Shown here: positions 25,391 through 33,861 of the stretch, in pieces
How the letters are laid out: the number at the start of each line of letters is the position of its first letter
How positions within the stretch are numbered: the stretch's first letter is position 1
Assembly: GCA_964514215.1 (NCBI GenBank)
Contig: CAZEPW010000007.1
Location: forward strand, 31,362 to 95,361
From: CAYQUC01 sp964514215
GTDB lineage: Bacteria > Pseudomonadota > Gammaproteobacteria > UBA6429 > Thiohalophilaceae
Reading direction: 5' to 3'
DNA: 64,000 nt
Program-made: the position numbers and the translations under genes
Notes under the pieces: generated by a model
What the model saw: the letters and a program-made list of their open reading frames with translations, nothing else
The model's database searches: none
Told to the model about the DNA's origin: nothing

Positions 25391-25417
25391 TAAAGTTATT
25401 TGGTAATTGGCCGCTAT
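25391..25417 (+). promoter_or_regulatory. Sigma-28 (FliA) promoter of flgMN
   Basis: TAAAG (25391-25395), a 14-bp spacer and GCCGCTAT (25410-25417) lie in the flgA-flgM gap, about 35 bp before flgM. GCCG matches the consensus, the rest of the -10 is weaker. In enterics flgM has its own FliA promoter in addition to read-through from flgA, and this would be the same design. Confidence 0.65.
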
Positions 25418-25452
25418 CATGAATGTAATTTTATAGAGGTTAAATTATTGTT

Positions 25453-25782
25453 ATGGAAATTTCAGGCCCAAATTCTCAAAAAACAGAAGCTAAAAGTGAT
25501 AAATCAGTATCCAATGTAGCAAAACCTGCAACTGCTGGTGCCACGGCTAAATCAAGTGCAACGTCAGGAAATCAATCAGGGCAAGCTGATACAGTCAGTT
25601 TAACAGATACTGCTGCACGTTTAAAAGAACTGGAAATGGGCTTAGCTAACCAACCTGTAGTGGATACACAACGCGTACAGTCTGTACAAAGTGCAATAAA
25701 CGACGGTACTTTCGAAGTAGACCCAGATAGTGTCGCTGAAAAAATGATTGACTTTGAAACCGGCTTAGATGAAACAAGTTAA
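25453..25782 (+). CDS. flgM: Anti-sigma-28 factor FlgM
   Basis: FlgM holds FliA inactive until the hook is complete and it is secreted. The 109-residue protein has a disordered, low-complexity N-terminal half (Lys/Ser/Ala/Thr-rich to about residue 45) and the family's C-terminal FliA-binding region: VSLTDTAARLKELEMGL near 47-63 and VDTQRVQSVQSAINDGTFEVDPDSVAEKMIDFE near 70-102. It follows flgA and precedes flgN by 2 bp. Confidence 0.95.
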   Translation: MEISGPNSQKTEAKSDKSVSNVAKPATAGATAKSSATSGNQSGQADTVSLTDTAARLKELEMGLANQPVVDTQRVQSVQSAINDGTFEVDPDSVAEKMIDFETGLDETS

Positions 25783-25784
25783 TT

Positions 25785-26252
25785 ATGAATAATCATCTTA
25801 TAGAAAACAAACTGACTGATATATTATCCAAATTATCTGAACTGCAAATACTGCTATGCCAAGAAAAAGATTTACTTTCGAGTAGTGAATTTGAAAAGGT
25901 TTCAGCTATTGCCGACCAAAAGAAAAAAATTATTACCGCAATAGAAGTAGATGATGTTGAGTTTAAAGCGTTATTAACAGTACAAAACTATACTAACAGT
26001 AGTCAATCTATCCTTGAAATTATTCAAAAAAACAACCCTAGTTGCACTAGTTTATGGCTTGAAATTGAAAATTTATTACGAATATGCAAAGATAAAAACT
26101 CAATAAATGGTATCATATTGTCAAACAACCACCGCCAAATTAAAGACAGCATCGCCATTTTACAAGGTCAGTCAAACGATATACTCATCTATGGTGCTGC
26201 TGGTGAATCTATTTTAACAAAATCAAATATCAACTCACACTTATCGGTTTAA
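25785..26252 (+). CDS. flgN: Flagellar export chaperone FlgN
   Basis: FlgN chaperones FlgK and FlgL, the hook-filament junction proteins. The 155-residue protein is predicted helical (LTDILSKLSELQILLCQEKDLLSS), with an IYGAAGE segment near the C terminus that corresponds to the conserved YGP/AxG turn of the family. It starts 2 bp after the flgM stop, as in most flgMN operons. Confidence 0.9.
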   Translation: MNNHLIENKLTDILSKLSELQILLCQEKDLLSSSEFEKVSAIADQKKKIITAIEVDDVEFKALLTVQNYTNSSQSILEIIQKNNPSCTSLWLEIENLLRICKDKNSINGIILSNNHRQIKDSIAILQGQSNDILIYGAAGESILTKSNINSHLSV

Positions 26253-26326
26253 TTAAAAAATTTTCTATAAATTATAAGCCTTGTATTCCTTAAATCCCTA
26301 ATACACGATATCATCACACTTTAGTT

Positions 26327-26403
26327 GCCCCTGTAGCTCAGCTGAATAGAGTGGCCCCCTCCTAAGGGGCAGGTCACAGGTTTGAATCCTGTCGGGGGCA
26401 CCA
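26327..26403 (+). tRNA. tRNA-Arg (anticodon CCT)
   Basis: A complete cloverleaf can be drawn. The acceptor stem pairs 26327-26333 with 26393-26399, with one T-G pair. The anticodon loop CTCCTAA lies in a GC-rich CCCC/GGGG stem, giving anticodon CCT (codon AGG). The T arm contains GGTTTGAATCC, the discriminator is A and the encoded CCA ends the gene. It stands alone between flgN and the GGDEF-EAL gene. The rest of 26253-26568 holds no other feature I can see. Confidence 0.96.
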
Positions 26404-26568
26404 CTTTCTATTAATTAGTCTCAACTCAATCAACCACCTCCAACACACAACACACTAAATATACTTAAAGCAAACAAAGTATTTTCAATAAAAAGCACCT
26501 CATAGATAAAGAAAAAACCCACTTAACCGATGTTAATAGCATAGATATTATTACTTTATGGGGTATAC

Positions 26569-29100
26569 ATGCGTAAGATTCTCATCATTGAAGAATCCTC
26601 AACATTGCGTCACATTCTGTTAAAAATGTTAGCAGACAGTGAATTTGAAGTTGATATTGAGGTAAAATTTGGTGATGGACTGAAATGTTTAGAATCAAAC
26701 AATGGAAAAGCGTATTCGGCAGTAATTATTGGTTGGCCAAATATAACACTGGCCAGTGCAGATGACTTATTGTCATTATTATGTGATAAAGAATACGAAC
26801 ACATCGCCTTATTGGCGCTATCTCACGAAACCGAAGCAGCAAAAATAGCGTGGGCATCAAGTCGGCCAAAAACAGGATTTCTACTTTGGAGCAACTACGG
26901 TGAAATTATCCAATCAGTTAGAAATTTACTGTCGAACCACACATTAACCGTACCTGTTATTGTTAATAGCGAAATAGAACCAATAAAAATTTTATTAGTT
27001 GATGATTCACCAACTGCGCGCGTCAAATTTCGTCGTTTATTGGTTAAAAGTGGTTATCATACTGATGCAGTTTCATCCCCTGAAGAAGCACTTAAAAAAG
27101 TAAAATCCACTCAATATGATATCGCCATTATTGATTATTTTATGCCTGTGATGACTGGCGATGAATTATGCCAACGATTACAAAATGACATTACAACCGC
27201 AACTATTGTATGTGCAATTTTGACCAGCGCTTATGCTGACAATGTTATCACAGCTTCCTTACAAGCCGGTGCTGTTGAATGCATGTTTAAAAATGAATCT
27301 GATAATTTATTTTTGGCACGAGTAGCCGCTCTAAGCAGAAATGTTCAAAATACCAAGCAAATTAATCAAGAACACAAACGTCTTAATGGAATACTTTCAT
27401 CGGTTGGCGATGGTGTCTTTGGGATTAATAATAACAATGAAATTAACTTCATTAATCCAACAGCGTTAAATATTTTAGGTTATGCTGACGGTGAACAGTT
27501 AATAGGTAAAAAACCACAAGATATTTTTCATACTAATATTGCTCAACTTGGTGGTGAAAAACTATCGCCAAAAGAACTTTATAAAAAAATTATAAAGCAA
27601 TTACAAAAAGTAGCATTAGAAACGTATTTTATCCGTTTCGATGGCAACCCAACACAAGTTGAACTAACCATATTCCCTTTACAAATAGAGGGAAAAACCG
27701 AGGGTGCGGTTGTTGCTTTTAGGGATATTTCAGAAAGAAAATTACTCGAAGAAGAGTTAATGTGGCAAGTAAATCATGATCCATTAACAAAAATGTTTAA
27801 TCGAAAATATTTTGAAGATGCGTTAGAAGAAGAAGTACGACGTTTAAAACGCAGTAACGATGAAAGTGCTTTATTATATATCGATCTTGATCGGTTTAAA
27901 TACATCAATGACACAGCAGGTCACGCCACAGGCGATCAATTATTAATTGAGCTTGGCCACATGATGAACCAACGATTAAGGAAGTCAGATTTATTAGCAA
28001 GAATCGGCGGTGATGAATTTGCGGTGATAATGCGAGACATTGATAAAAACTTTATTTCTGAAGCAGTTGAAAAATTTCAAAATCTTTTATCAGGCTATGA
28101 ATTTTCATACTTGGGTAGAGAATATAAAATACATGCTAGTATTGGTGTAGCCATGATTAATAAAGATAGCGCCTCCCCCGGCGAAGTTTTATCAAACTCT
28201 GATATAGCTTGTTACGTGGCTAAAACTAACGGTCGGGATCAAGTTCATATATATGATGCAGTGCAAGATGAAAAAGCTGCAATGGATCTTGATTTAGGTT
28301 GGTCCACTCGACTACAAAATGCCATGACCAATGACAATTTTGAACTGTATTTTCAACCTATTCTATCACTATCAGATATCCACTTGAAAGAATTGCCCGA
28401 AGAAAGCGGTGAATTGTGGAATATATTAATGACGAGCAAGGCAATACAATCACCTTTTTATGAAGTCTTAATTCGGCTTCCTGATAATAATCAAGGTGTG
28501 ATTTCTCCGGGTGCATTTTTACCAACAGCAGAACGTTTTAATTTAATGCCAAATATTGATCGGTGGGTTATAAATGATGCTTTAAGACAATTAGCAATAT
28601 TAATTAAAACACATCCTGAAGCCCGTGTTTCAATTAATTTATCTGGCCAGACTTTTGATAATGAAGGAATCGTTGCAGATATTCAAAATAGCATTAAACA
28701 ATACAATTTAAACCCTAATTCAATTGTTTTTGAAATTACCGAAAGTAGCGCCATTTACAATATTGAAAGCGCACAACGACTTATAAAAGAATTAACATGG
28801 TATGGTTGCAAATTTGCACTCGATGATTTTGGAAGTGGTTATTGCTCATTTTCTCACTTAAAAAACTTGCCGGTAGATTACATAAAAATAGATGGTATAT
28901 TTATCCAAGAATTGTTACATGACTCTATGGACCTAGCGATTATTAAATCAATAACAGAAATTTCACACGCCCTAGGGAAAAAAACCGTCGCAGAATTTGT
29001 TGAAAATGCGGAAGTATTACAAAAATTAAAAGAATGCGGTGTAGATTATGTTCAAGGTTATTATATCGCTCCGCCTAAGTCCCTTGGACTAATAGAATAA
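26569..29100 (+). CDS. REC-REC-PAS-GGDEF-EAL protein (c-di-GMP turnover)
   Basis: An 843-residue soluble response-regulator-like protein. The first receiver (about 1-120) is degenerate: the acceptor position reads VIIGWPN. The second (about 140-255) is intact (LLVDDSPTARVKFRRLL, acceptor Asp in IIDYFMPVMTGDE). A PAS domain spans about 270-390 (ILSSVGDGVFGINNNNEINF). The diguanylate cyclase domain keeps GGDEF (RIGGDEFAVI). The EAL domain has EVL in place of EAL (YEVLIRL) but retains FEITESS, ALDDFGSGYCSFSHL and IKIDG. Both activities look possible; which dominates cannot be told. It lies next to the flagellar locus, whose FleQ and PilZ proteins are candidates for c-di-GMP response, but is not in an operon with it. 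Confidence 0.9.
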   Translation: MRKILIIEESSTLRHILLKMLADSEFEVDIEVKFGDGLKCLESNNGKAYSAVIIGWPNITLASADDLLSLLCDKEYEHIALLALSHETEAAKIAWASSRPKTGFLLWSNYGEIIQSVRNLLSNHTLTVPVIVNSEIEPIKILLVDDSPTARVKFRRLLVKSGYHTDAVSSPEEALKKVKSTQYDIAIIDYFMPVMTGDELCQRLQNDITTATIVCAILTSAYADNVITASLQAGAVECMFKNESDNLFLARVAALSRNVQNTKQINQEHKRLNGILSSVGDGVFGINNNNEINFINPTALNILGYADGEQLIGKKPQDIFHTNIAQLGGEKLSPKELYKKIIKQLQKVALETYFIRFDGNPTQVELTIFPLQIEGKTEGAVVAFRDISERKLLEEELMWQVNHDPLTKMFNRKYFEDALEEEVRRLKRSNDESALLYIDLDRFKYINDTAGHATGDQLLIELGHMMNQRLRKSDLLARIGGDEFAVIMRDIDKNFISEAVEKFQNLLSGYEFSYLGREYKIHASIGVAMINKDSASPGEVLSNSDIACYVAKTNGRDQVHIYDAVQDEKAAMDLDLGWSTRLQNAMTNDNFELYFQPILSLSDIHLKELPEESGELWNILMTSKAIQSPFYEVLIRLPDNNQGVISPGAFLPTAERFNLMPNIDRWVINDALRQLAILIKTHPEARVSINLSGQTFDNEGIVADIQNSIKQYNLNPNSIVFEITESSAIYNIESAQRLIKELTWYGCKFALDDFGSGYCSFSHLKNLPVDYIKIDGIFIQELLHDSMDLAIIKSITEISHALGKKTVAEFVENAEVLQKLKECGVDYVQGYYIAPPKSLGLIE

Positions 29101-29180
29101 GATTTATACAAAAAAACAACCTTATTTTACTTTAAATTATCCATCTCATTCATCATTTATTTTTTACTTAACGGAGTAAA

Positions 29181-29609
29181 TTATCGTAACGATATCATTT
29201 CATCCTTAATCGTAACGCGCAATTTATCGATTTTATGTGTAATTTTATTATTACTTGATTTCTGCTCTTTCAATAACATCCAGTTATTTTTCCACGTAAG
29301 TCTTAGTGCATTTGCATCAATTAAAGCATTTTCAGAAACTAACTGACTCATATCTTGAATATAACTAACATAAGCCCAACCATGGATAGGATTACCATAT
29401 GCAACATTTTTATCATAATGAGAATAATCAATTAACAATTGCAATTGATTTAATTCTTTTAAAACTTCAAATCCGGCACTGCGTATATTGCGGTTCATTT
29501 CAGTTAATTCATTACGATAAGTATTATAACTTAATGCCGATAATGCTATAACTAAACTTATTATTGATAATGAATTTTTTCGAACTTGATTTAAAAATTG
29601 CATAATCAT
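29181..29609 (-). CDS. Hypothetical single-pass membrane protein
   Basis: A 142-residue protein I do not recognise. One hydrophobic helix lies near residues 12-28 (SLSIISLVIALSALSYN), followed by a mostly polar, probably helical extramembrane part with Trp and Lys clusters near the end (TWKNNWMLLKEQKSS). It starts 8 bp after the stop of the glutamate-synthase-like gene, so the two are likely cotranscribed. No function is proposed. Confidence 0.65.
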   Translation of the reverse strand: MIMQFLNQVRKNSLSIISLVIALSALSYNTYRNELTEMNRNIRSAGFEVLKELNQLQLLIDYSHYDKNVAYGNPIHGWAYVSYIQDMSQLVSENALIDANALRLTWKNNWMLLKEQKSSNNKITHKIDKLRVTIKDEMISLR

Positions 29610-29617
29610 ATTATAGT

Positions 29618-31129
29618 CTATGATTCAACCATTAACTCTCGAACTTTATCATTAGTATAAATTTCATTTAATGGTAATGAATTACCGTTTTGTGTCACCA
29701 TTCGGGCATGAAACCGTTGTAGTTCGCGAGGTTCATCCACACCACATGAATGAGCAATAACACCAACCTCTTTCACCATATTGTTTACATAGTTTTTAAC
29801 TCTGACTGCTTTCAATATTGCATTTAACCCTGATTGTAATTTTTTATCATGTGTCGTAATTCCTGTCGGGCAGGTATTTTTATTGCATTGTAATGCTTGA
29901 ATACATCCAAGTGAAAATAGAAAACCCCGAGCAGATGTAATAAAATCAGCTCCAGTGCAAAGCGCCCATGCCACATCAGCGGGTGTCAACATTTTACCCG
30001 AAGCAATAATTTTAATTCTATCATGTAATTTATGATATTTTATGATATCAACAACCAAAGGCAAACTTTCGCGTAATGGCAAGCCCATGTAGTCTATTAA
30101 ACTCATTGGTGCTGCGCCTGTTCCACCATCAGCACTATCAATAGTAATAAAATCCGGAGCAGAATCTATCCCTCGTTTTTTAATCGCTAGGCATAAATCA
30201 TTAACCCAACCATAAGCACCAATCACAGCTTTAATTCCCGTAGGCTTGCCAGTAGTGTCCCGTACAAAATTAATCATATCCAATAATTCAGTTTCGTTAT
30301 TTATATCAGTATGACGATTAGGACTTATTGAATCTTCACCAGCGTTTATACCCCTAATTTTAGCGATTTCCGCTGTTACTTTTGAGCCCGGTAACATTCC
30401 ACCTTTACCTGGTTTTGCTCCTTGGCTTAATTTAATCTCAAACATTTTAACTTGCTGATGCTTGGCAACTGCTTTTAACTTTTCTGCGCTCAGTAAACCA
30501 TGCTCATTGCTCACACCAAATTTTGCAGTTCCAATTTGAAATACAATATCGGCACCACCTTCCAAGTGATAAGGTGATAAACCACCTTCCCCTGTATTCA
30601 TCCAACACCCTGCCATTCGGGCACCATTAGATAAAGCCAAAACAGCCGGTTTTGAAATAGCGCCATAACTCATTCCAGAGACATTAAATAATGATTTAGT
30701 TGTATAAGGTTGGCTACAAGAAATACCTATCGTAACTTCGGTAACATCGGCTGAGTCTTTATCAAGAGTCGGATATGGGCAATTAGAAAATAAAATAGTA
30801 CCGGGGGAACGAAGATCACGTGTAGAACCAAAAGCCGTGGTATTACAAACATTTTTTGCCGCTCGATAAACCCAAGCACGTTCAGCTCGATTAAATGGCA
30901 ACTCTTCCCTATCCATTGCGAAAAAATATTGTCTCAGAAAAACCCCCATTTCCTCAAACCAGTACCGAAATCGGCCAATAACAGGATAGTTGTGCCGAAT
31001 AGCATGCTTTGTTTGTATTGTGTCAACAATATAAACGACTATAACTAATAAAAGCAGTACCCCTATAAAAAACACAAATAAATAAGTTAACCCTTGTATA
31101 ATTTCCATCATAAAGCTGGTATTCGGCAT
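29618..31129 (-). CDS. FMN-binding glutamate-synthase family protein
   Basis: The 503-residue protein matches the stand-alone FMN-binding glutamate synthase central domain found as a membrane-anchored protein in many proteobacteria. An N-terminal membrane helix (about 8-34, LTYLFVFFIGVLLLLVIVVYI) is followed by the synthase fold: FNVSGMSYGAISKPAVLALS, GEGGLSPYH, KLSQGAKPGKGGMLPG, IDSADGGTGAAP and the QCNKNTCPTGIT cysteine motif for an iron-sulfur cluster. It lacks the amidotransferase domain, so true glutamate synthesis from glutamine is unlikely and the physiological role of this family is not settled. RBS AAGGA lies just before the ATG. Confidence 0.88.
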   Translation of the reverse strand: MPNTSFMMEIIQGLTYLFVFFIGVLLLLVIVVYIVDTIQTKHAIRHNYPVIGRFRYWFEEMGVFLRQYFFAMDREELPFNRAERAWVYRAAKNVCNTTAFGSTRDLRSPGTILFSNCPYPTLDKDSADVTEVTIGISCSQPYTTKSLFNVSGMSYGAISKPAVLALSNGARMAGCWMNTGEGGLSPYHLEGGADIVFQIGTAKFGVSNEHGLLSAEKLKAVAKHQQVKMFEIKLSQGAKPGKGGMLPGSKVTAEIAKIRGINAGEDSISPNRHTDINNETELLDMINFVRDTTGKPTGIKAVIGAYGWVNDLCLAIKKRGIDSAPDFITIDSADGGTGAAPMSLIDYMGLPLRESLPLVVDIIKYHKLHDRIKIIASGKMLTPADVAWALCTGADFITSARGFLFSLGCIQALQCNKNTCPTGITTHDKKLQSGLNAILKAVRVKNYVNNMVKEVGVIAHSCGVDEPRELQRFHARMVTQNGNSLPLNEIYTNDKVRELMVES

Positions 31130-31631
31130 AACTTTTCCTTTTGCAAAAGTTGAAGAAAATTGCTCGATATCATTTAAACAGTAAAATAATAGTAAACTTG
31201 AAATAGCAAGCTTCGCATTAATTTGTTAACTGGACGTAATGCATGCTCACAACTACTAGGTTCTGATAGGTAATTTTCAGTTTTGTTCCATAATTTTTTC
31301 AATCAAAGCCCAAATAACACACCGTTCCAACAAACAATGAAAGTAGTAAACAGACATTGCAGCTATTCACTTGAGCTTTATTAAATATAATCGATTATAG
31401 CGAAAATTAAACGATTTTTTCGCTATGCCAACAATATCCTTAACCAATTTAAAAGGATATGGTAGTATGATTCTTTAGAATTTGAGCAATAAAACATCAC
31501 CTTTTGATCACTATTCTCAACTTACTTTATATAATTGTGCTGTGAAGGCAGCGGTTAAAAAGTAAATTTATATTCGTTAATACTGACTTGTAACATTAAT
31601 CCCCCGTCGATGTACAGTCCACTAATTATGG
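31130..31631. other. Intergenic region with a 10-bp hairpin (31397-31426)
   Basis: This 502-bp gap separates divergently read genes (29618-31129 minus, 31632 plus). Next to the minus-strand start is an AACTTTT/AAAAGTT repeat whose loop holds the AAGGA ribosome binding site. At 31397-31406 and 31417-31426 is a perfect 10-bp inverted repeat with a 10-nt loop. A TATAAT lies near 31521-31526 without a well-spaced -35. No open frame of coding character was found. Confidence 0.55.
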
Positions 31632-32144
31632 ATGATTACAATGCAAATTCACAATACCATCATTATTTTACTGCTTAGTATTTTTTTAGTTGGATTTTCT
31701 CAACCATCATCTCAAAGCTTGTACGAAAAAATTCGATATTTAGAGTTAAATGATGATGTTTACTGTCACGCTCAAAATTTATACTTTGAAACCAGCGGTG
31801 AACCCTATAAAGGGAAAGTCGCCGTTATATTTGTCGTCTCTAATCGTGTTAAAGATCAGCGTTGGCCAAATGACGTTTGTGAGGTTATTTGGCAAAAAAA
31901 ATGGAAACATAAAAAAAGACGGTATATATCACAATTTTCTTGGACAACAGATGGAAAATCCGATACTCCCCGAAATTTAAAAGAATGGTATCAGTGCTTG
32001 CTGATTGCTCAAGCTTGGAGAAATAATAAACTCAAAAATAATATAGGCAATGCAACCCACTACCACTCAGTCACAGTTAAACCTTGGTGGCGAAAAAAAT
32101 ATCAACACGTCGCATCAATAGGCCGTCACATATTTTATGAATAA
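31632..32144 (+). CDS. SleB-type cell wall hydrolase (Hydrolase_2 family)
   Basis: A 170-residue secreted or periplasmic protein. A signal sequence is visible near residues 6-25 (IIILLLSIFLVGFSQ). The body matches the SleB/CwlJ catalytic fold: CHAQNLYFETSGEPYKGKVAVIFVVSNRVK with the catalytic glutamate in FETSGEP, then WPNDVCEVIWQ, and ATHYHSVTVKPWW near the end. These enzymes are lytic transglycosylases or amidases acting on peptidoglycan; in non-spore-formers the role is cell-wall turnover. It converges with the lipoprotein gene at 32146, with one base between them. The start is uncertain: ATG also occurs three codons downstream. Confidence 0.85.
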   Translation: MITMQIHNTIIILLLSIFLVGFSQPSSQSLYEKIRYLELNDDVYCHAQNLYFETSGEPYKGKVAVIFVVSNRVKDQRWPNDVCEVIWQKKWKHKKRRYISQFSWTTDGKSDTPRNLKEWYQCLLIAQAWRNNKLKNNIGNATHYHSVTVKPWWRKKYQHVASIGRHIFYE

Positions 32145-32145
32145 A

Positions 32146-32685
32146 TTAACGAACTCTTTGAATAAATTTAAGAACATCATTTATAGAGTATTTAGGCAAT
32201 GGAACGGCCATCTCAACTTTCTTTTGAAATCGAAAATCGTGTTTTATAAACTCGACAACTTTAAACTTTCCAAATATTTCAATATCGGCAGCCATTGGTA
32301 ACTTACGTTTACCTTTAGCAATTAGCCCTGCAACTGACGAAACACTTGATAGTAAATTTTTATACGTTATATCGATCGGTAGTTTAATCATTGAATTCCC
32401 TTTAGGAATAAGACTTAACTTTGCCTTTAAACCTTTTATAAAGCTTTTATCATTCACAAATAATTCATAATTAACAAAAAATGAATCAATCGCTATGTCA
32501 TTTGGATTATAAACTTTAAATAATAAATCAATTTTTACTTTTTTTTCATTAACCGAAATAATTTGATACTGATGAAATTTAATCTCAGGTTTTTTAACTG
32601 TAGTGTATTTTTCAACTTGTATCGAACTACATGACATTAAAATTAAACTACTTATACACACAAAAACCAACTTATAATTAACCAT
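32146..32685 (-). CDS. LEA type 2 (WHy-domain) lipoprotein
   Basis: A 179-residue predicted lipoprotein: signal peptide ending in the lipobox LMSCSS (Cys19). The body has the WHy/LEA-2 beta-sandwich pattern (VKIDLLFKVYNPNDIAIDSFFVNYELFVNDKSF, then MIKLPIDITYKNLL). Bacterial members are thought to protect other proteins in the envelope under stress; activity here is unknown. It converges on the SleB-like gene. Its upstream side faces the GbsR-type regulator across a 204-bp gap containing a large palindrome. Confidence 0.82.
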   Translation of the reverse strand: MVNYKLVFVCISSLILMSCSSIQVEKYTTVKKPEIKFHQYQIISVNEKKVKIDLLFKVYNPNDIAIDSFFVNYELFVNDKSFIKGLKAKLSLIPKGNSMIKLPIDITYKNLLSSVSSVAGLIAKGKRKLPMAADIEIFGKFKVVEFIKHDFRFQKKVEMAVPLPKYSINDVLKFIQRVR

Positions 32686-32837
32686 TTTTCACTCTTATTA
32701 ATTTGAATTCATTTAACTATAGTTAAGTCTAACCGTAATTACTGTTTACAATCCACATATTCAACGTATTTATACCCACTTACATTGTTGATAATTAACA
32801 ATAATTTAATAAAGCTACGCCATCGGTTAATTATTTC

Positions 32838-32866
32838 TTGACATTCACAGGAATTTTCTTTAGTTT
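32838..32866 (+). promoter_or_regulatory. Putative promoter of the GbsR-type operon
   Basis: A perfect TTGACA (32838-32843) is followed after 17 bp by TAGTTT (32861-32866), a weak -10. The -10 lies inside the left arm of the 36-bp palindrome, so a protein bound there would block the polymerase. This is a motif-level inference. Confidence 0.5.
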
Positions 32867-32890
32867 CTGTAATAACAGAAACTAAAGAAA
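32855..32890. promoter_or_regulatory. Perfect 36-bp palindromic operator upstream of the GbsR-type gene
   Basis: Arms 32855-32870 and 32875-32890 are perfect 16-bp inverted repeats around AATA. The palindrome covers the -10 region and runs into the first candidate ATG (A at 32890). GbsR/MarR regulators are dimers that bind palindromes and often repress their own operon, so this is the likely operator; the binding itself is inferred. Confidence 0.72.
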
Positions 32891-33435
32891 TGGCAGAAAT
32901 AATGAAAATGACAGCAATTATGGAAAAATTTATCTTGCACTGGGGGGAGATGGGAACTCGCTGGGGGGTAAATCGAACCGTAGCCCAAATTCACGCATTA
33001 TTATATTTATCAAATAGCCCCCTAAATGCTGAAAGCATTAGCGAAACACTGAGAGTTGCTCGTTCAAATGTTAGTACCAGTATAAAAGAACTGCAATCAT
33101 GGGGATTGGTTAAAATCGTCCATGTCATGGGCGATCGTCGAGATCATTTCGAATCATTAAAAGATCTTTGGGAAATTACTCGCGTTATTACTAACGAACG
33201 TAAAAAACGTGAAATTGATCCAACCATAACCCTGCTACGCCAATGCGTACTTGAATGCGATACTGATAAAAATACCGATATTGCAATCAAAACTCGTATT
33301 GAAGATACATTGCACTTTATGGAAATGTTGGATGACTGGTATGAACAAATGAAAGATGTACCCAGCACGACTATTACCAAATTAATGAAAGTCGGTGCAA
33401 AGGTCACTGGGTTTTTAAAGTCGTCAAAAAAATAA
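32890..33435 (+). CDS. GbsR/MarR family transcriptional regulator
   Basis: The 181-residue protein matches the GbsR branch of MarR-like winged-helix repressors: MEKFILHWGEMGTRWGVNRTVAQIHALLYLS, then NAESISETLRVARSNVSTSIKELQSWGLVK (recognition helix) and GDRRDHFES wing. A C-terminal helical part (about 110-175) is typical. In Bacillus, GbsR controls choline/betaine genes, but no such genes are here. The ATG at 32890 has no good ribosome binding site and lies at the palindrome edge; starts at 32902 or 32920 (MEKFILHW) are equally possible and keep the whole family domain. It leads a five-gene plus-strand operon. Confidence 0.88.
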   Translation: MAEIMKMTAIMEKFILHWGEMGTRWGVNRTVAQIHALLYLSNSPLNAESISETLRVARSNVSTSIKELQSWGLVKIVHVMGDRRDHFESLKDLWEITRVITNERKKREIDPTITLLRQCVLECDTDKNTDIAIKTRIEDTLHFMEMLDDWYEQMKDVPSTTITKLMKVGAKVTGFLKSSKK

Positions 33436-33464
33436 CCGTTGATAATCAATAAGGGGAAATATTT

Positions 33465-33860
33465 ATGACTGAATTAATCATTTTTGCTATTCAACTTTTC
33501 ATAACACTAACCATGAGCATCTTCATTGTTTTTTTATTAACACCCTATTTAAAACAGGTATTACTTGATACTTGTGGCATAAATCATAGCGCAGATTTTT
33601 GGGTGCGTTTCACTCAACTTATGATGATAATTGCACCACTGGTTATCGTCATCTTTTTTTCGGTGGCAGATTCAAATCAACTGCAGCTAACAAACCCTGC
33701 CTACATATTAAAACAAACTATCTTACAGACATTAACAGGTAATTTTATAGGATTAATTTTGGTAGGAAAGATAATTTATCGTGCAAGCAACACAACGATG
33801 GAAAAAACCAAAACGGATACTACAACATCTAAATTAATATCCGACATTAACCAGGTTTAA
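33465..33860 (+). CDS. Small hypothetical membrane protein of the GbsR operon
   Basis: A 131-residue protein with three hydrophobic stretches near residues 6-26 (FAIQLFITLTMSIFIVFLLTP), 48-65 (LMMIIAPLVIVIFFSV) and 85-105 (ILQTLTGNFIGLILVGKI), and a short polar C-terminal tail. I do not recognise the family. It lies 29 bp after the regulator, with AAGGGG upstream, and its stop almost touches the SDR gene start, so it is part of the operon. Confidence 0.7.
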   Translation: MTELIIFAIQLFITLTMSIFIVFLLTPYLKQVLLDTCGINHSADFWVRFTQLMMIIAPLVIVIFFSVADSNQLQLTNPAYILKQTILQTLTGNFIGLILVGKIIYRASNTTMEKTKTDTTTSKLISDINQV

Positions 33861-33861
33861 T

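Noticed and set aside
29101..29180. TTTACT/AGTAAA repeat after the GGDEF-EAL gene as terminator
   Set aside because: Stem of six AT-rich pairs with no following T-run; too weak to annotate.
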